Shown piece after piece: positions 12,937-23,945 of a stretch of 64,000 nucleotides of DNA. Under the pieces are notes generated by a model that searched no databases, was not told where the DNA came from, and saw nothing but the letters and a program-made list of their open reading frames with translations. Every line of letters begins with the position of its first letter. The first letter of the stretch is position 1. Made by a program: the position numbers and the translations under genes. Source of the stretch: Eutreptiella sp. 'Long Island Sound 2002' (lineage: Eukaryota; Euglenozoa; Euglenophyceae; Eutreptiales; Eutreptiaceae); assembly GCA_964036045.1 (NCBI GenBank), contig OZ038383.1, positions 115,654,431-115,718,430 of the forward strand. The letters run 5' to 3'.

Positions 12937-12947
12937 CTCCCCTCCCT
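12937..12947 (-). other. Polypurine tract of the LARD-like element
   Basis: On the minus strand it reads AGGGAGGGGAG immediately before the LTR's TG, the usual plus-strand primer site. A near copy occurs at about 13069-13079, just downstream of a small hairpin. Confidence 0.72.
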
Positions 12948-15018
12948 AGCTCAACGACACCGTTGAAGCGGAAAAAACAAAGGTGGTGACGTCGTGACCC
13001 AGAACCAGGAAAAAACAGGGATGGGTGGGTGGGTGTAAAACTTCACCTACGGCTCAAATAGTTTTACACTCCCCTCCCCAGCCCAGCAATCGTGCTGGCG
13101 AAAACTGACACGGAAAAACGATTTTAGCCATGTGGCCTCCCTCTGCCCATCAGTGCTTCTGTTGGTCTGAACCATCAGGTTAGCACAACAACCTAATGCG
13201 GTCTCTACACATTCAAATGAAAAACAAGCAACACAGAAAGTCAATCAGTTAAAACTCAAGGTATGCTGTGACAGGAGGAAATGGTTCAGGCATGCCATCA
13301 TTATCCTCCGTCCAGCACCTATCCAGATTGAAGACTGAATGTTCTATCAAGACACTGGCTGCCCACTTCCATGAAGGAAGGGCCCACGTGCCAACAGTGG
13401 GTGAAAAAATAGAAACAGATGACAGTCCATTCAGTGGGCTGGGACCCATACCTTCAGTGGGCGTTAGATCCCATCAACCCCAGCAATGCAGAGAAGAACA
13501 ATGTACAGATTGGTACTGATCATCCAGGATCAGTCAGGATTCAGGGTAGAGGTACTGCAGAGGCTATGCCAGCGCCTGCAGTGCCTGAATTCAGTCAGAC
13601 TACTTGCAGCATACATATTTCAGTCAGAATACTCAGCATATGATACTTCAGTTTCACTCAGGGACACCAAAAGTTCCTGTACTCATACCTCAAGCAGTGC
13701 TGTTTACAGCCACAGCCTCCACGAGAGCTTACATTAGGGGCAAGCTTTGAGGTGCCCCCTTAGCCATGGCTGCTCTGTGGACTATCTCAGGAAGTTGCTG
13801 CGACCTTTTATGCACCTCAGACCGGTCCAGTGTCAACCCCCTGCAGCTGCCAGGTTTCTGGCCGATACCTGGGTTCACATGGCCATTTCCCCTCGTGACC
13901 CTATCCCTGGTTACCCAGCCATGGGATTGTACAAGAACTGACCCGACTTGGTCATCAGTGGATCTTCTGGACCGGTCTGACTCAAAGACATTGAACTGCT
14001 GCAGTGCAGAACAGACTCTTGAGGGCCTCTGGGTGTTGGTGCTGCACCAGAAGGCCAGAAACGTCCTCTTAACAGCCCATGTGTTGGGGGTGTCCACAGC
14101 CCCAGTGGCTGCAACCTACGCACTGTACTGGGGTCTGGACCCCACTCCGACACTAAATGTGCTGCCAAAGTACACGTATATGGTGGGTGCTCCGCATATG
14201 GGGGCCTGCACTTGACTGCACTACCCAGCGGGTCCCGCTGTTTGCAGTCCAACAACCTGTTTCTTCTTTGATTGGCCCTTTTAGTTGTGTTTGGGTGTTG
14301 GCGACCCCAAACAAGGGGACTGCTGCAGTTTGGGAGCCAATTTCAGGCACACATAGGCTGGACACTACCCTGTGTTGCTGCCAGTCTGGGGCCTATCTGC
14401 CCAAGTTGGTGGCCTGGGCGTGTCAGCTCCATACGGACAGCAATTATGACTGTATATGTATCAGTGGGAGATGGGTTGAGTGCCCATCTCCTGTGGTAGA
14501 GGAAGAGAGATTAGTGTAGGCGTATGGACCCGGGATATGGAGGTCGTACCGCCTCAAGTCCGACCCTGATGGTCTGATGGACTACTTTGGCTTAACGGCT
14601 CCGCTGGGATCCTGAAATACATCCTGATGAATGTATTTACCATGGGTGTACCAACCTCTGCCTGCAGGACAGGGGGGTACAGAAGATATGACATACATAT
14701 GCACATATAAGGGAAAAGAGAAGACCTACACGTTCCCCAGAGCCCCAGAGACTTGCAGCTGGGCGGTCTGGTTCCCAGATCCCCAGAGACTTGCAACTGG
14801 GCGGTCTGGTTTGGTACTGTGGGTAGGCAGCGCCCACAGTGAGATGTCAGGACACCTCAGATCACAGTCAACACATCACTACTACACCCGAAAGCAGGTG
14901 AGGAAAAAGAATAGGTCTTGAGTGGGTTGGCATGTCGTGACATCCTGAAAGTCGGGGGTCTCGACAGAGCACCCCTTACCTTCTCATCCATGTCATCTCA
15001 TGCCCAATCAGTAGGTCC
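12948..15018 (-). other. Internal non-coding region of the LARD-like element
   Basis: Overlapping short ORFs on both strands without recognisable domains. Contains a small inverted-repeat unit at 13036-13070 (TGTAAAAC...GTTTTACA ends) whose loop repeats 20 nt of the host Ty3 sequence, and a 38-bp-period tandem duplication at 14743-14811. I see no gene here. Confidence 0.5.
14743..14811. repeat. Two-copy tandem duplication, 38-bp period
   Basis: 31-bp units at 14743-14773 and 14781-14811 differ at one position, with a 7-bp spacer. Confidence 0.75.
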
Positions 15019-15022
15019 ATGG

Positions 15023-15972
15023 TGAAGCATTTTCGGCGGGGGTGATGTCCGTGCGTCCACAGAAAAATCGAATTTAAATCGGCAAAATCGAAAATCCTTC
15101 AACCCATCACCCCAACCCCTCCAAGTACTACATGAAGTCTATTCCAAACATCGATTCCATTGGAGTTGCGTAAATGGTCTTGGAATCCTTGCTCACCCCA
15201 CGGGGAGCGTCCGCGGACACAATCTGGCGTCTATGGACATAGAGATGGTATATGTAACATAATAAATGCGTTGACATGTACAATGTATAAGTAACAATTC
15301 TATACTATAAAATAGCATAAAAAGGAAGACAAAATGAAGGCGACGGCGTCGCCGCCATCAGAAAATCTGACGGCTACGAGGCGTCGCCATCAGGATCTCC
15401 ACTGAGATCCTGCCCAAACTGGGCCAACCAGTGGTTTCTGGGCGAAAAACAACAAAATAAAGTGATTTTTGAGTCAAAAACACTCATTTTGCGCGTCTCC
15501 CCCCAACGTGTCGCGTAGCCGACACGACGCGTTTCTGTACCAATTCAACCTACATATGAAAAGGCCCACTGTTGGGCTACGCCATAGGCGTCTGAGCGAT
15601 TCCTGGAATCGCCTCAGCATTTTTTGAAAAATGCGTGAACGCGCCACTTTTCGCAAAAATGGACCTTCGCGGATCGCCGCGAAAAAGGTCACGCTACAAT
15701 CTTTTATTTCTAAAAACGATAAAACAATAATAAAATTGCCTAAAATCTTTAGAAATCGAGAGTTAAATTCTCGATCTGGGGCTGCGTCGCGCAGGCGACG
15801 ACTGTCGTCGCCAGCCCAAAAAAGACGTAAAATGACGATTTCTGGGGTATTTTACAGAAATCCCACAGAAATCAAGATGCCGTAACATCAACAGGAAAAT
15901 TCCTGATCTGGCCTGGCGAAGAGCGCCACAGGCTGGGCAGCGGGTATGGGTGAAGCACCCCATACCGCTTCA
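15023..15972 (-). repeat. 3' LTR of the TRIM-like element (950 bp)
   Basis: TG...CA termini. It contains at 15172-15231 the 60-nt segment that is also present inverted at 16965-17024. Confidence 0.85.
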
Positions 15973-15983
15973 CCCCCCTCCTT
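15973..15983 (-). other. Polypurine tract of the TRIM-like element
   Basis: The minus strand reads AAGGAGGGGGG directly before the LTR's TG. Confidence 0.68.
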
Positions 15984-16134
15984 AGAAGCCTTGCCTATAT
16001 CCAAAGGAAGGCAAGGCCAAGGAGGCGCTCTGACCCCTGCAGTGCCCTGGTTTCAACTCTGATTCAGCAGGACAGTGGGGGGGGGGGGCTTCGTGAGTAA
16101 TTTACATGGGGGGGAGCACCACACACATGTAAAA

Positions 16135-16156
16135 TTTTTTTTTTTTTTTTTTTTTG
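16135..16156 (+). repeat. Poly-T homopolymer
   Basis: A run of about 22 T inside the TRIM-like element (A-run on its coding strand), preceded by a G-run near 16078-16087. Length may be unreliable in assembly. Confidence 0.7.
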
Positions 16157-16500
16157 ATCTTGAAATATTCATAGGGCAATTGCCCCTCAGGCGACCACAC
16201 TGGTCCCTGGCACTCCTCGTAGCCTCTGGTGACCAAACCAGGGGCGCTGCAGGGCCTTCCGCCCTGACTGATGGCGCTTAGGCGCACATATGGGCCCTTT
16301 TTCTCCATGGGCATGGAAACATAATAATTCAATAAATTCGGAAAAAATTATTTAGGGTCAAACCCAAGGCAACGACTTCCTCGCGCCTGTATTTAGGGCC
16401 ATTTCCTGCCCAAGGCGACGAATTCCTCGTGCCTTTTAGCGTCGATTCCCAACCCAAGGTGACGAATGAACGCACCTGTTTTGGGGGATTTAGGGTCATT

Positions 16501-17022
16501 TCATACCCAAGGCGCCCCACGCCTATTTAGGAAGGGACCTCCCGGAGGGTCAACCAACCCAAGGCGACGAATTAACGCGCCTGATTTGGTTACTGGTGGA
16601 CGCGGGGCGCTCCCCGCGCGACCTGCTGTCGTTGCTCTTGGGATTTGCCATCCACACCACTTGTCAAGCTGCTGCAGGGTCCAGATTTCCTGAAGACCTC
16701 TGCTGGGATCGTCGTCGTTGTCGCAGGAGCTCCTGGAGCTGATCTCAGGGCTGTCGTCGTCGCTGCTGTTGCCTTGGGGGCCAGTCTTGGCCCAGGCGTC
16801 CCTTCTTGCACTGTGTTTCCACCAGTGCAATACCTTTGGCTGCAGTCTGTTGCGCTGCGGCGGTTGTCGAAAACCAGGCAGCAGGTAAGGACCTCGACGT
16901 TGTGGGAGCTCATCGACAGGTCCCCCAGTGAACCACGCGGACAGCGGCAAGACCATTTTCTTTCGACGCCAGATTGTGTCCGCGGACGCTCCCCGTGGGG
17001 TGAGCAAGGATTCCAAGACCAT
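16501..17022 (-). CDS. Hypothetical ORF of the TRIM-like element (173 aa)
   Basis: The only ORF of note in the interior. It opens at the primer-site candidate (ATG overlapping TGG at 17021) and is Arg/Pro/Ser-rich, with a Trp-Arg-Arg-Lys-Lys basic patch near the N-terminus. It has no zinc knuckle or enzymatic motif. It could be a vestigial gag leader or a chance ORF. I do not recognise a family. Confidence 0.25.
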   Translation of the reverse strand: MVLESLLTPRGASADTIWRRKKMVLPLSAWFTGGPVDELPQRRGPYLLPGFRQPPQRNRLQPKVLHWWKHSARRDAWAKTGPQGNSSDDDSPEISSRSSCDNDDDPSRGLQEIWTLQQLDKWCGWQIPRATTAGRAGSAPRPPVTKSGALIRRLGLVDPPGGPFLNRRGAPWV

Positions 17023-17024
17023 TT
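16965..17024 (-). repeat. 60-nt inverted copy of LTR sequence overlapping the primer site
   Basis: This segment is the reverse complement of 15172-15231 (and of 17174-17233 in the 5' LTR) over 60 nt with no mismatch I could see. The RNA of this element could therefore pair its leader with its own LTR. Confidence 0.8.
17004..17021 (-). other. Candidate primer-binding site of the TRIM-like element
   Basis: The minus strand reads TGGTCTTGGAATCCTTGC three bases after the 5' LTR end. The TGG start fits pairing to a tRNA CCA end, but I cannot assign the tRNA. The same segment is self-complementary to the LTR, so self-priming is an alternative. Confidence 0.4.
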
Positions 17025-17974
17025 TGAAGCATTTTCGGCGGGGATGATGTCCGTGCGTCCACAGAAAAATCGAATTTAAATCGGCAAAATCGAAAATCCT
17101 TCAACCCATCACCCCAACCCCTCCAAGTACTACATGAAGTCTATTCCAAACATCGATTCCATTGGAGTTGCGTAAATGGTCTTGGAATCCTTGCTCACCC
17201 CACGGGGAGCGTCCGCGGACACAATCTGGCGTCTATGGACATAGAGATGGTATATGTAACATAATAAATGCGTTGACATGTACAATGTATAAGTAACAAT
17301 TCTATACTATAAAATAGCATAAAAAGGAAGACGAAATGAAAGCAACGGCGTCACCGCCATCAGAAAATCTGACGGCTACGAGGCGTCGCCATCAGGATCT
17401 TCACTGAGATCCTGCCCAAACTGGGCCAACCAGTGGTTTCTGGGCGAAAAACAACAAAATAAAGTGATTTTTGAGTCAAAAACACTCATTTTGCGCGTCT
17501 CCCCCCAACGTGTCGCGTAGCCGACACGACGCGTTTCTGTACCAATTCAACCTACATATGAAAAGGCCCACTGTTGGGCTACGCCATAGGCGTCTGAGCG
17601 ATTCCTGGAATCGCCTCAGCATTTTTTGAAAAATGCGTGAACGCGCCACTTTTCGCAAAAATGGACCTTCGCGGATCGCCGCGAAAAAGGTCACGCTACA
17701 ATCTTTTATTTCTAAAAACGATAAAACAATAATAAAATTGCCTAAAATCTTTAGAAATCGAGAGTTAAATTCTCGATCTGGGGCTGCGTCGCGCAGGCGA
17801 CGACTGTCGTCGCCAGCCCAAAAAAGACGTAAAATGACGATTTCTGGGGTATTTTACAGAAATCCCACAGAAATCAAGATGCCGTAACATCAACAGGAAA
17901 ATTCCTGATCTGGCCTGGCGAAGAGCGCCACAGGCTGGGCAGCGGGTATGGGTGAAGCACCCCATACCGCTTCA
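17025..17974 (-). repeat. 5' LTR of the TRIM-like element (950 bp)
   Basis: Partner of 15023-15972 at a constant offset of 2002. Differences cluster around 17330-17365. Confidence 0.85.
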
Positions 17975-17978
17975 ATGG

Positions 17979-19456
17979 CACTCAGTCCATGGCACCCTGG
18001 GCATATTGTACCCAATCAGCAGGGCTAAGGCATAGGGTCCATGATCCCAGACCCCAGATCCAGCCATACCTCAGGGTAACGTCCCTCCGGTGTCCCAACA
18101 CCGCCTCCCTTATGGAGGGCTGGCATCCCGAAGGGTCCAACCTCCTGGCGCCGCCTTCATGCGGGGTATATCCCGCCGTACCCACCTGTATTCCTCCGGC
18201 GCGACTCGTAGGTCGCTGCCTGGGTACTGTCCTTGCGGGGGGTCCAAAATTGGTATTAAAAAAACCTGAAAAACTGGTCCCCTCGCTGGGCGCGCCATGC
18301 TCTGCCTTCCTCAGGGTCAGTCACCCACTGTCCTTCAGGATATTGGTGGGGCTGCCCTGGTCAAGGCTTTCCCCCTCCCTTTGTGGTCACTCACCCCTTG
18401 AGGTTACCACCAGTCATCCAGTCATCTGCATACTTACCCCTCCCACTCCCCTCCCCAAGGGTTTCTAGCGCTTCGCGCCACTCCAACCCCTCCTTGGCAC
18501 TGTGCCTTGCCGTGGTGCTCACGGTTTACCTTGTCCCTTCGTTTCTGGTTGCCCCACTTGCGCAGATATGCGCTCCGGTCGCCCTTAGCCCACTACTCCC
18601 ATCATCGGCCACATCCTGTGCAGCCTCCGGGCTGGGAAGTGCCATGTGGATACCCACACAGCACCCGGCTCAGTGTGACAGTAATGTCCCACTGGTGATA
18701 GGATGTGGGGCTCCCTTTCACTCTGTGACCTGGCACTCCCATGGCACCATAGCTGGCACATGCGCTGGGGAAGGGGTCCCCACAGGGTCAGGGCGTCCTG
18801 GTCTACCCCTCACTACTGCAGGTCCATGGCAATCAGTCCATGGCACCAATGAGGCATTGAAGAATGAGGTACAGGTCCCATACCAACCTGGGTTTTCGCC
18901 TGCGGCACTTAACCTTAAAGGGGGGGCAAGGTTCTGATGCTGAAACTGGTGACCTATCTTGACGACGAGCTGCCCCGGTCGCGGTCCACCCCGAAAGGGC
19001 ATTTCTATCCACCCACGGACTGAGAAAGGAAGTGAAAGAAACTGGACACAGGCCGATTGCAACGGCTCAGGCCCCACATCACCACAGCTGCACTGGGGCT
19101 CTGGCCATCATAGGCTGACATACCCCTATAGACACTCAGAATCGGCCATTGCACTGATTCCTATTTACAACAGTGGCATAGACCGGTTGCGACGGCCCGA
19201 GCCCAACATGGATCAATCCTGCTGACAAACACAAAAAGTAACACCCTGCAGGTCTGCTAGTTTCTGCTCCCGTCTGGTGGATCCCTGTTACCCACAGGCA
19301 CCCCTATAAACATCCAGACTGGGCTGAAAACCAGAAACCAGATCTGCGTATAACTTAATGCTCGTCTTGGCAGGGTAGTGCCACTCCCCGTAGGTCATCC
19401 GGTTGCACCTGAGTACAACCACAGGCACGTCCCCCGCATGGCGGATCCCAAGGGCT
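17979..19456 (-). other. Internal non-coding region of the LARD-like element
   Basis: Continues 12948-15018 once the TRIM-like element is removed. It contains short overlapping ORFs without domains and recurrent TCCATGGCA-type words (17988, 18822, 18836). No gene supported. Confidence 0.45.
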
Positions 19457-20653
19457 TCAGATCAGGTCGTAGCACTCGGGAGCGATGAATCCCCATAATT
19501 GTTGGAGGCGATTGAGCGAGCGTGGTGGCGCGGGCTGTGGAGCCTCCACAGGGCTGGGGTTGATCGCCAGCATGTCCTGCATGGTCTTGGGGACCTCCTC
19601 AGGGCAGGGGCAGGTTGCCACTGTGCCCTGCTCGTTCGTGGTCGCCTCCTCGGCCTGCTCAGCGCCTGAGGGGGCGCATTGGGCATCCTTCTCGGCCTCC
19701 TTGACCCCTGAGCGGACATCCCTGAAGTTCAAGGGGTCATTCACGGGGCTCTGCGGTTCGGCCGCGGTGGTCAACTCCATGAGCTCCTCTGGGGGGGCTG
19801 AAGGGAGATGATTTGGCCCCATCTCAACCCCGGCGGCGCACGGAGGGTCATTCAGGACCTCGGGGGCGTCGCTCAGGACTGTGGAGTCATCGGGGGCCGG
19901 CGACGGGGCCCTTGGGGCTGGTTCAGGCCCTTCACGTTGTCGTCGGCTCTTCACTTGTCGGCCTGCTCGACATCCTCTTCGGCGACGTCGGCGTGGTGTG
20001 CTCGTCCCCGTTGTTGGTGTCCGCGGTTCCCATGATCTCTTTGATGAACTCGAAGGCGCCGGCCATTGTTGAGTTGGCGGCGACCATTGGGGCTGCCCTT
20101 CAACTGATGGGCGCCTCCAGGGCTGCGCGGGGGCGGCCACTGAGATAGGGGCCTCCCCTTGGGGGGATTGAGGCGCCTGGCTCAGGGGGTGGTCCTGAGC
20201 TGGGGCTGCCGGGTTCGGTGGACTCGAGGAGGTCGGTAGGGGGGCGCTGACGGCCTCCTCCATCACTGAGATCCTCTTCTCCATGGACTCCAAGCGCTCC
20301 TCGATGGCCAGGGCTGGCCTGCATACCCGCAGGGCAGGACCCAAGTCAATGACGAAGTCCTCCAAGATAGGGAGGCGCGCCATGCCGCATTGGATGGTGA
20401 GGCGCTCTCTCCCGGACTCTTCCAACTCCATGAGGGCCTTGGTGAGGGCATCCATGGTCTCTTTGAAGTCCATCTCCGAGGGATTGACACTTTCCGAGGA
20501 TAAGGGGCTTGATTTGCGCCTTACCGATGGCACTCGGGATGTGGGGCTGGTCGATGCTTCGATTTGCTGCTCCGGGGCTACCATCCCCGGGTCGACCTTC
20601 TCCAAGCCCATGCGGCCTCCTCTCTTGCACGCGTACCACAAGCAGAAGACCAC
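19457..20653 (-). CDS. Gag-like ORF of the LARD-like element (398 aa)
   Basis: The only long coherent ORF of this element. It starts at 20653 inside the 5' LTR and reads across the LTR/internal boundary at 20568. The N-terminal third has an amphipathic Glu/Leu/Met-rich stretch likely to form a coiled coil (about residues 60-140). The middle is Pro/Ser/Gln-rich, followed by an Arg-rich patch (six consecutive Arg near residue 220) and an acidic, Pro-rich C-terminus. Basic and coiled-coil content and position suggest a gag-type structural or RNA-binding protein, but there is no zinc knuckle. The family is not recognised. The ORF is uninterrupted although the element lacks pol. Confidence 0.5.
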   Translation of the reverse strand: MVFCLWYACKRGGRMGLEKVDPGMVAPEQQIEASTSPTSRVPSVRRKSSPLSSESVNPSEMDFKETMDALTKALMELEESGRERLTIQCGMARLPILEDFVIDLGPALRVCRPALAIEERLESMEKRISVMEEAVSAPLPTSSSPPNPAAPAQDHPLSQAPQSPQGEAPISVAAPAQPWRRPSVEGQPQWSPPTQQWPAPSSSSKRSWEPRTPTTGTSTPRRRRRRGCRAGRQVKSRRQREGPEPAPRAPSPAPDDSTVLSDAPEVLNDPPCAAGVEMGPNHLPSAPPEELMELTTAAEPQSPVNDPLNFRDVRSGVKEAEKDAQCAPSGAEQAEEATTNEQGTVATCPCPEEVPKTMQDMLAINPSPVEAPQPAPPRSLNRLQQLWGFIAPECYDLI

Positions 20654-23600
20654 TCACATCCACATTGAGTCCCTCAACTCAGTGAGCATCCATCGGGATT
20701 GCGAAATCGAAGCACTCCCTTTGAGGTCTAAACAACAAAGGAAAGAAAGCATGTACAAATGGTCATAGGAACATGTAAATCCTCCAAACCATGTCCCGGT
20801 TAGGGTAAGGTGCAGTAATCAACATAAGTCACAAAGGAAAGGGCATCAAGGCAGGAGAGGGGGGGACGAAGGGAGCCCACTCTCCCACTCAGCACATCCT
20901 GGGTAGCCTGATTCAGGATCCCCAAGAAGGAAGAACAAAACATGCAAAAACAACAAGACATGGGTAAGGCCCATTGGCTGTCAAAGCCTACCCTAGTGGG
21001 GGGGTTGTCACTCTCCACTCCCGGCACTACAGGACCCCAGAAGCGGGGGTCTAGTGCCTACACACTCACTCACCATCCTCCCCAAATATCCCAACTCAAG
21101 TCCCCTTGGGGCAGGAGATAGCCCCACCACACCACTGTAGGGGGGGTGGTGGTCCTGGGTGCCTATAAGACTTAGGCCCCAGAAATTCTGTGGAAAAGGG
21201 GGTAAAGTGGTAAATCGCCCATACCACCTCAGGATCCCACATCCCAAAAGGAAACAAGGGTAGTTGGGGGTAGCCAAGACCTTCACCCTGACACACGTAG
21301 AGGGGCAGGACCCAACTCCACACGGGCTCTGAGGCATGCATACATTCCTGAGTCAGATTTGAAGTCCAAATTGAGGTGACATATGGGTTTGGTCCGATCC
21401 CATAAGGGTAGGCCATAACCCAAACTCCTCAAATATGGGGAATAGACACTGATGAGAGGCCATGGGTAAAATATTGGCCCAAATCGAGAAGATGGCCTAA
21501 CTTTCCCATGGCCCAGAAGTGACCTCATGAAATTTGGAATTTTCAACAAAATTCCAGAGAAAATTCAAAACAGTGAACCTGTGTACCAGTAACCTTCCAA
21601 CAAATGCTCAATACAAAGTAGAGAGCACCATTGAAACATAGGAAAAGACCCCAAGGTCCAACTCCTCATGGGTTCTTTACTGTTTACCCGCCAAGTGACT
21701 ACATGACAGGGTGGTTTTCAGGGTCCATAATGTACATCTCTGGGACTATGTAAAACCACTATCCTATACACTTGGCAGACTTGGTTCCAATGGATTGGGT
21801 AAGTAATAGAACATACCAAAACAAGTTCAGATACCCAAAGTAGAAACATTGGGGAGGTCTAGGGTCAAAGAACAAGGAGATTTGGCCCGAAGACCCCAAT
21901 GAACCAAGTGAATGAAGTGAACACACAAAATTTGAAATCTCCAAAAGGTTTTAGAGATTGCAATGGTGTGCTAAGCCCAAGAGGAGTTATAACCAAGTAA
22001 AAGCATGCACGTAGACTGGAAAGCATGCTCTTTCATTGGAATCAACACTTTGGTTCGAACTCAACATGTACATGAAGATATGAGTTCAAAAAGTCAACCC
22101 ATAACTGAGTAAATTTGGGCAATGTTCACATGACCAAATTTACTACAAGCAAAAATTGACCAAAATGGCACATAGAAAATTAGTCGTAGCGTAAAGACAA
22201 AAATCGACGACAACCTATAGTGACCATGTATGGATAGTAGGGGCTATGGAGACCACGAATGATCGAGAGTTCGATCAAAAACTCAATAGTAGTGGATCTC
22301 CATGGTCACCACAAGTGAACACATGAAAAATATAAAATTCAAGACACAATCACTAAAATTCATGTGTGGCCCTATGTACAATGAATAACGGCCGAACAAA
22401 GTGCATTAACGAAGAAGGACACATGCCACAACACGCACAAACAATACTTAGACTCAAACTCGACACGAGCGTGGAGATCCAAGCTCGAAAAGTAGGCCCA
22501 TGACAGGCCAAAAATGAGTGATTTTTGGCATAAAATGAATATGCCAAAATGGGCTCAAAAAAGTTTAAAATTTCGAACCAAAAGATAGTGAAAGCGTCGA
22601 AACGCAACTAAAACTCGAACAAATATTGTTCGTACTCACCAAGTACGAACAAAATGAGCTCTTACTTATTTTCCGTCGCCACTATATCTTGGAGATATAG
22701 TGGCGAACTTTGAGCACATAAAAACAAAGTGCTCAAAATGTCGAAACTAAAATTGACGCCAAAAATCACCAATGGCTCAAATGGACTCGAACCAAAGTGA
22801 TAATGAAAGTAGATACTGGTTGCTACGACACCAAAAAGAATTTACGAAAAAACTCGACAATGACGGGACACACAAACTCGACAAAGTGGCATCATGAACA
22901 CAACAAAAATGCACTATTTATGCATGAAAGTGGGTCCCACCATGGAGTGTGGTGACCCACCACGACCATATCCCGACATTGCACAGGGAAGGAAAGGCAA
23001 ACCAAAATGTATACCAATGTTGGCTTCACCCTGGAATCATCGAAATCAACTTGAGCTTGAGACTCACCATGGGTTGTTCACCACACCCAAAACTCAATTC
23101 AATCCTAATAATTTAGTCATATCTCCAAACTGACTTGCAACTCACACAAACAAATAACATACCATTGTAGAGGAGAGTCATGCCATTCCATTGCATCTCT
23201 CCTCAAGAGAAATGGATGGAAAATCTCAATTTACGGTTAGGTTGAAGTGACTACATGAAATGCATAAGATATGCATGCCATGCCTAATCTAACAATGGGG
23301 GGTAAAAGAAAAAGGCACCGTAAGGTGCCGGCAACGATGCCTAAGCTATCCCTCTACTTTAAATGGCTGGGCATCATGACGTTAGGGGGTTTTTGAAAAT
23401 AGTGGCACCCGAACCTGAACTTTTAATTCCCTATCATAAACTAAGTCTTGACTATTACAGCCGTGCAGTCAGAATTAATTCAGGTCAACAGGATGGACTT
23501 TCCGTAAAGGCCAGTTCATGGTCTCGCGATTTGGGTCGCCAGATCCCAACTGGCAGTTCGCCCGCGAATTGGCGCGACGCCGGTTCACCACCAGGCCGCT

Positions 23601-23941
23601 GCCAATATCTAACTTCTGTACCTATGCGAATTTAAGGCAAATTCGCATAGGTATCAACAGGGCAACGAATTCCCTAATGACTGATACGAAAGCGGCGGAA
23701 AAACACGCCGAGTTCCATGATATCCCTCCTGCAGGCTCAAGTCAAAAGTACAATGAAAGGAAAGGTTAAGGGGGGATGAAGGCTAATGATATCCCCTATC
23801 AAATCTCATAGTGTGGGCCTATAATAGCCTACACAAGGGGATGACGGGGGTCAGCACAAAGAGGAGTATGTGTCCCCATAACCGGGGATCAGGCCCCACA
23901 GGGGGGGGCCGGGGGGTGCAGGGCATGACGGAAACCAAACA
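20568..23941 (-). repeat. 5' LTR of the LARD-like element (3,374 bp)
   Basis: Partner of 9563-12936. The first codons of the gag-like ORF lie within its last 86 bp. No tRNA-type primer site follows on the minus strand. Instead the leader (20567 to 20555) is nearly complementary to 20701-20714 within this LTR. Confidence 0.85.
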
Positions 23942-23945
23942 AAAC

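Larger units (their letters stand above)
15023..17974 (-). mobile_element. Small non-autonomous LTR element (TRIM-like), 2.95 kb
   Basis: Two 950-bp direct repeats (15023-15972 and 17025-17974) start TGAAGC and end GCTTCA, a 6-bp terminal inverted repeat. They are flanked by the 4-bp duplication ATGG (15019-15022 and 17975-17978). A polypurine tract on the minus strand abuts the repeat at 15972, and a TGG-starting primer-site candidate lies three bases inside the other, so orientation is minus. The 1,052-bp interior has no enzyme domains. The LTRs differ at about 6 positions by eye (0.6%), which makes this the youngest layer. Confidence 0.88.
9563..23941 (-). mobile_element. Large non-autonomous LTR retrotransposon (LARD-like) inserted in Ty3 pol
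   Basis: Two 3,374-bp direct repeats (9563-12936 and 20568-23941, offset 11005, no net indel, about 41 substitutions by eye) begin TG and end CA. They are flanked by the 4-bp duplication AAAC (9559-9562 and 23942-23945). Orientation is minus: a polypurine tract abuts the repeat at 12936 on the minus strand, and the only sizeable coherent ORF is minus and starts in the upstream repeat. No RT, integrase or protease is visible, so it must use another element's enzymes. Length is 14.4 kb, or 11.4 kb without its own nested insertion and one copy of that insertion's target duplication. Confidence 0.88.

Noticed and set aside
15023-17974. The 950-bp repeat pair first looked like a segmental tandem duplication.
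   Set aside because: TG...CA ends with 6-bp inverted termini, the ATGG duplication, the PPT and the primer-site candidate identify LTRs of one element.
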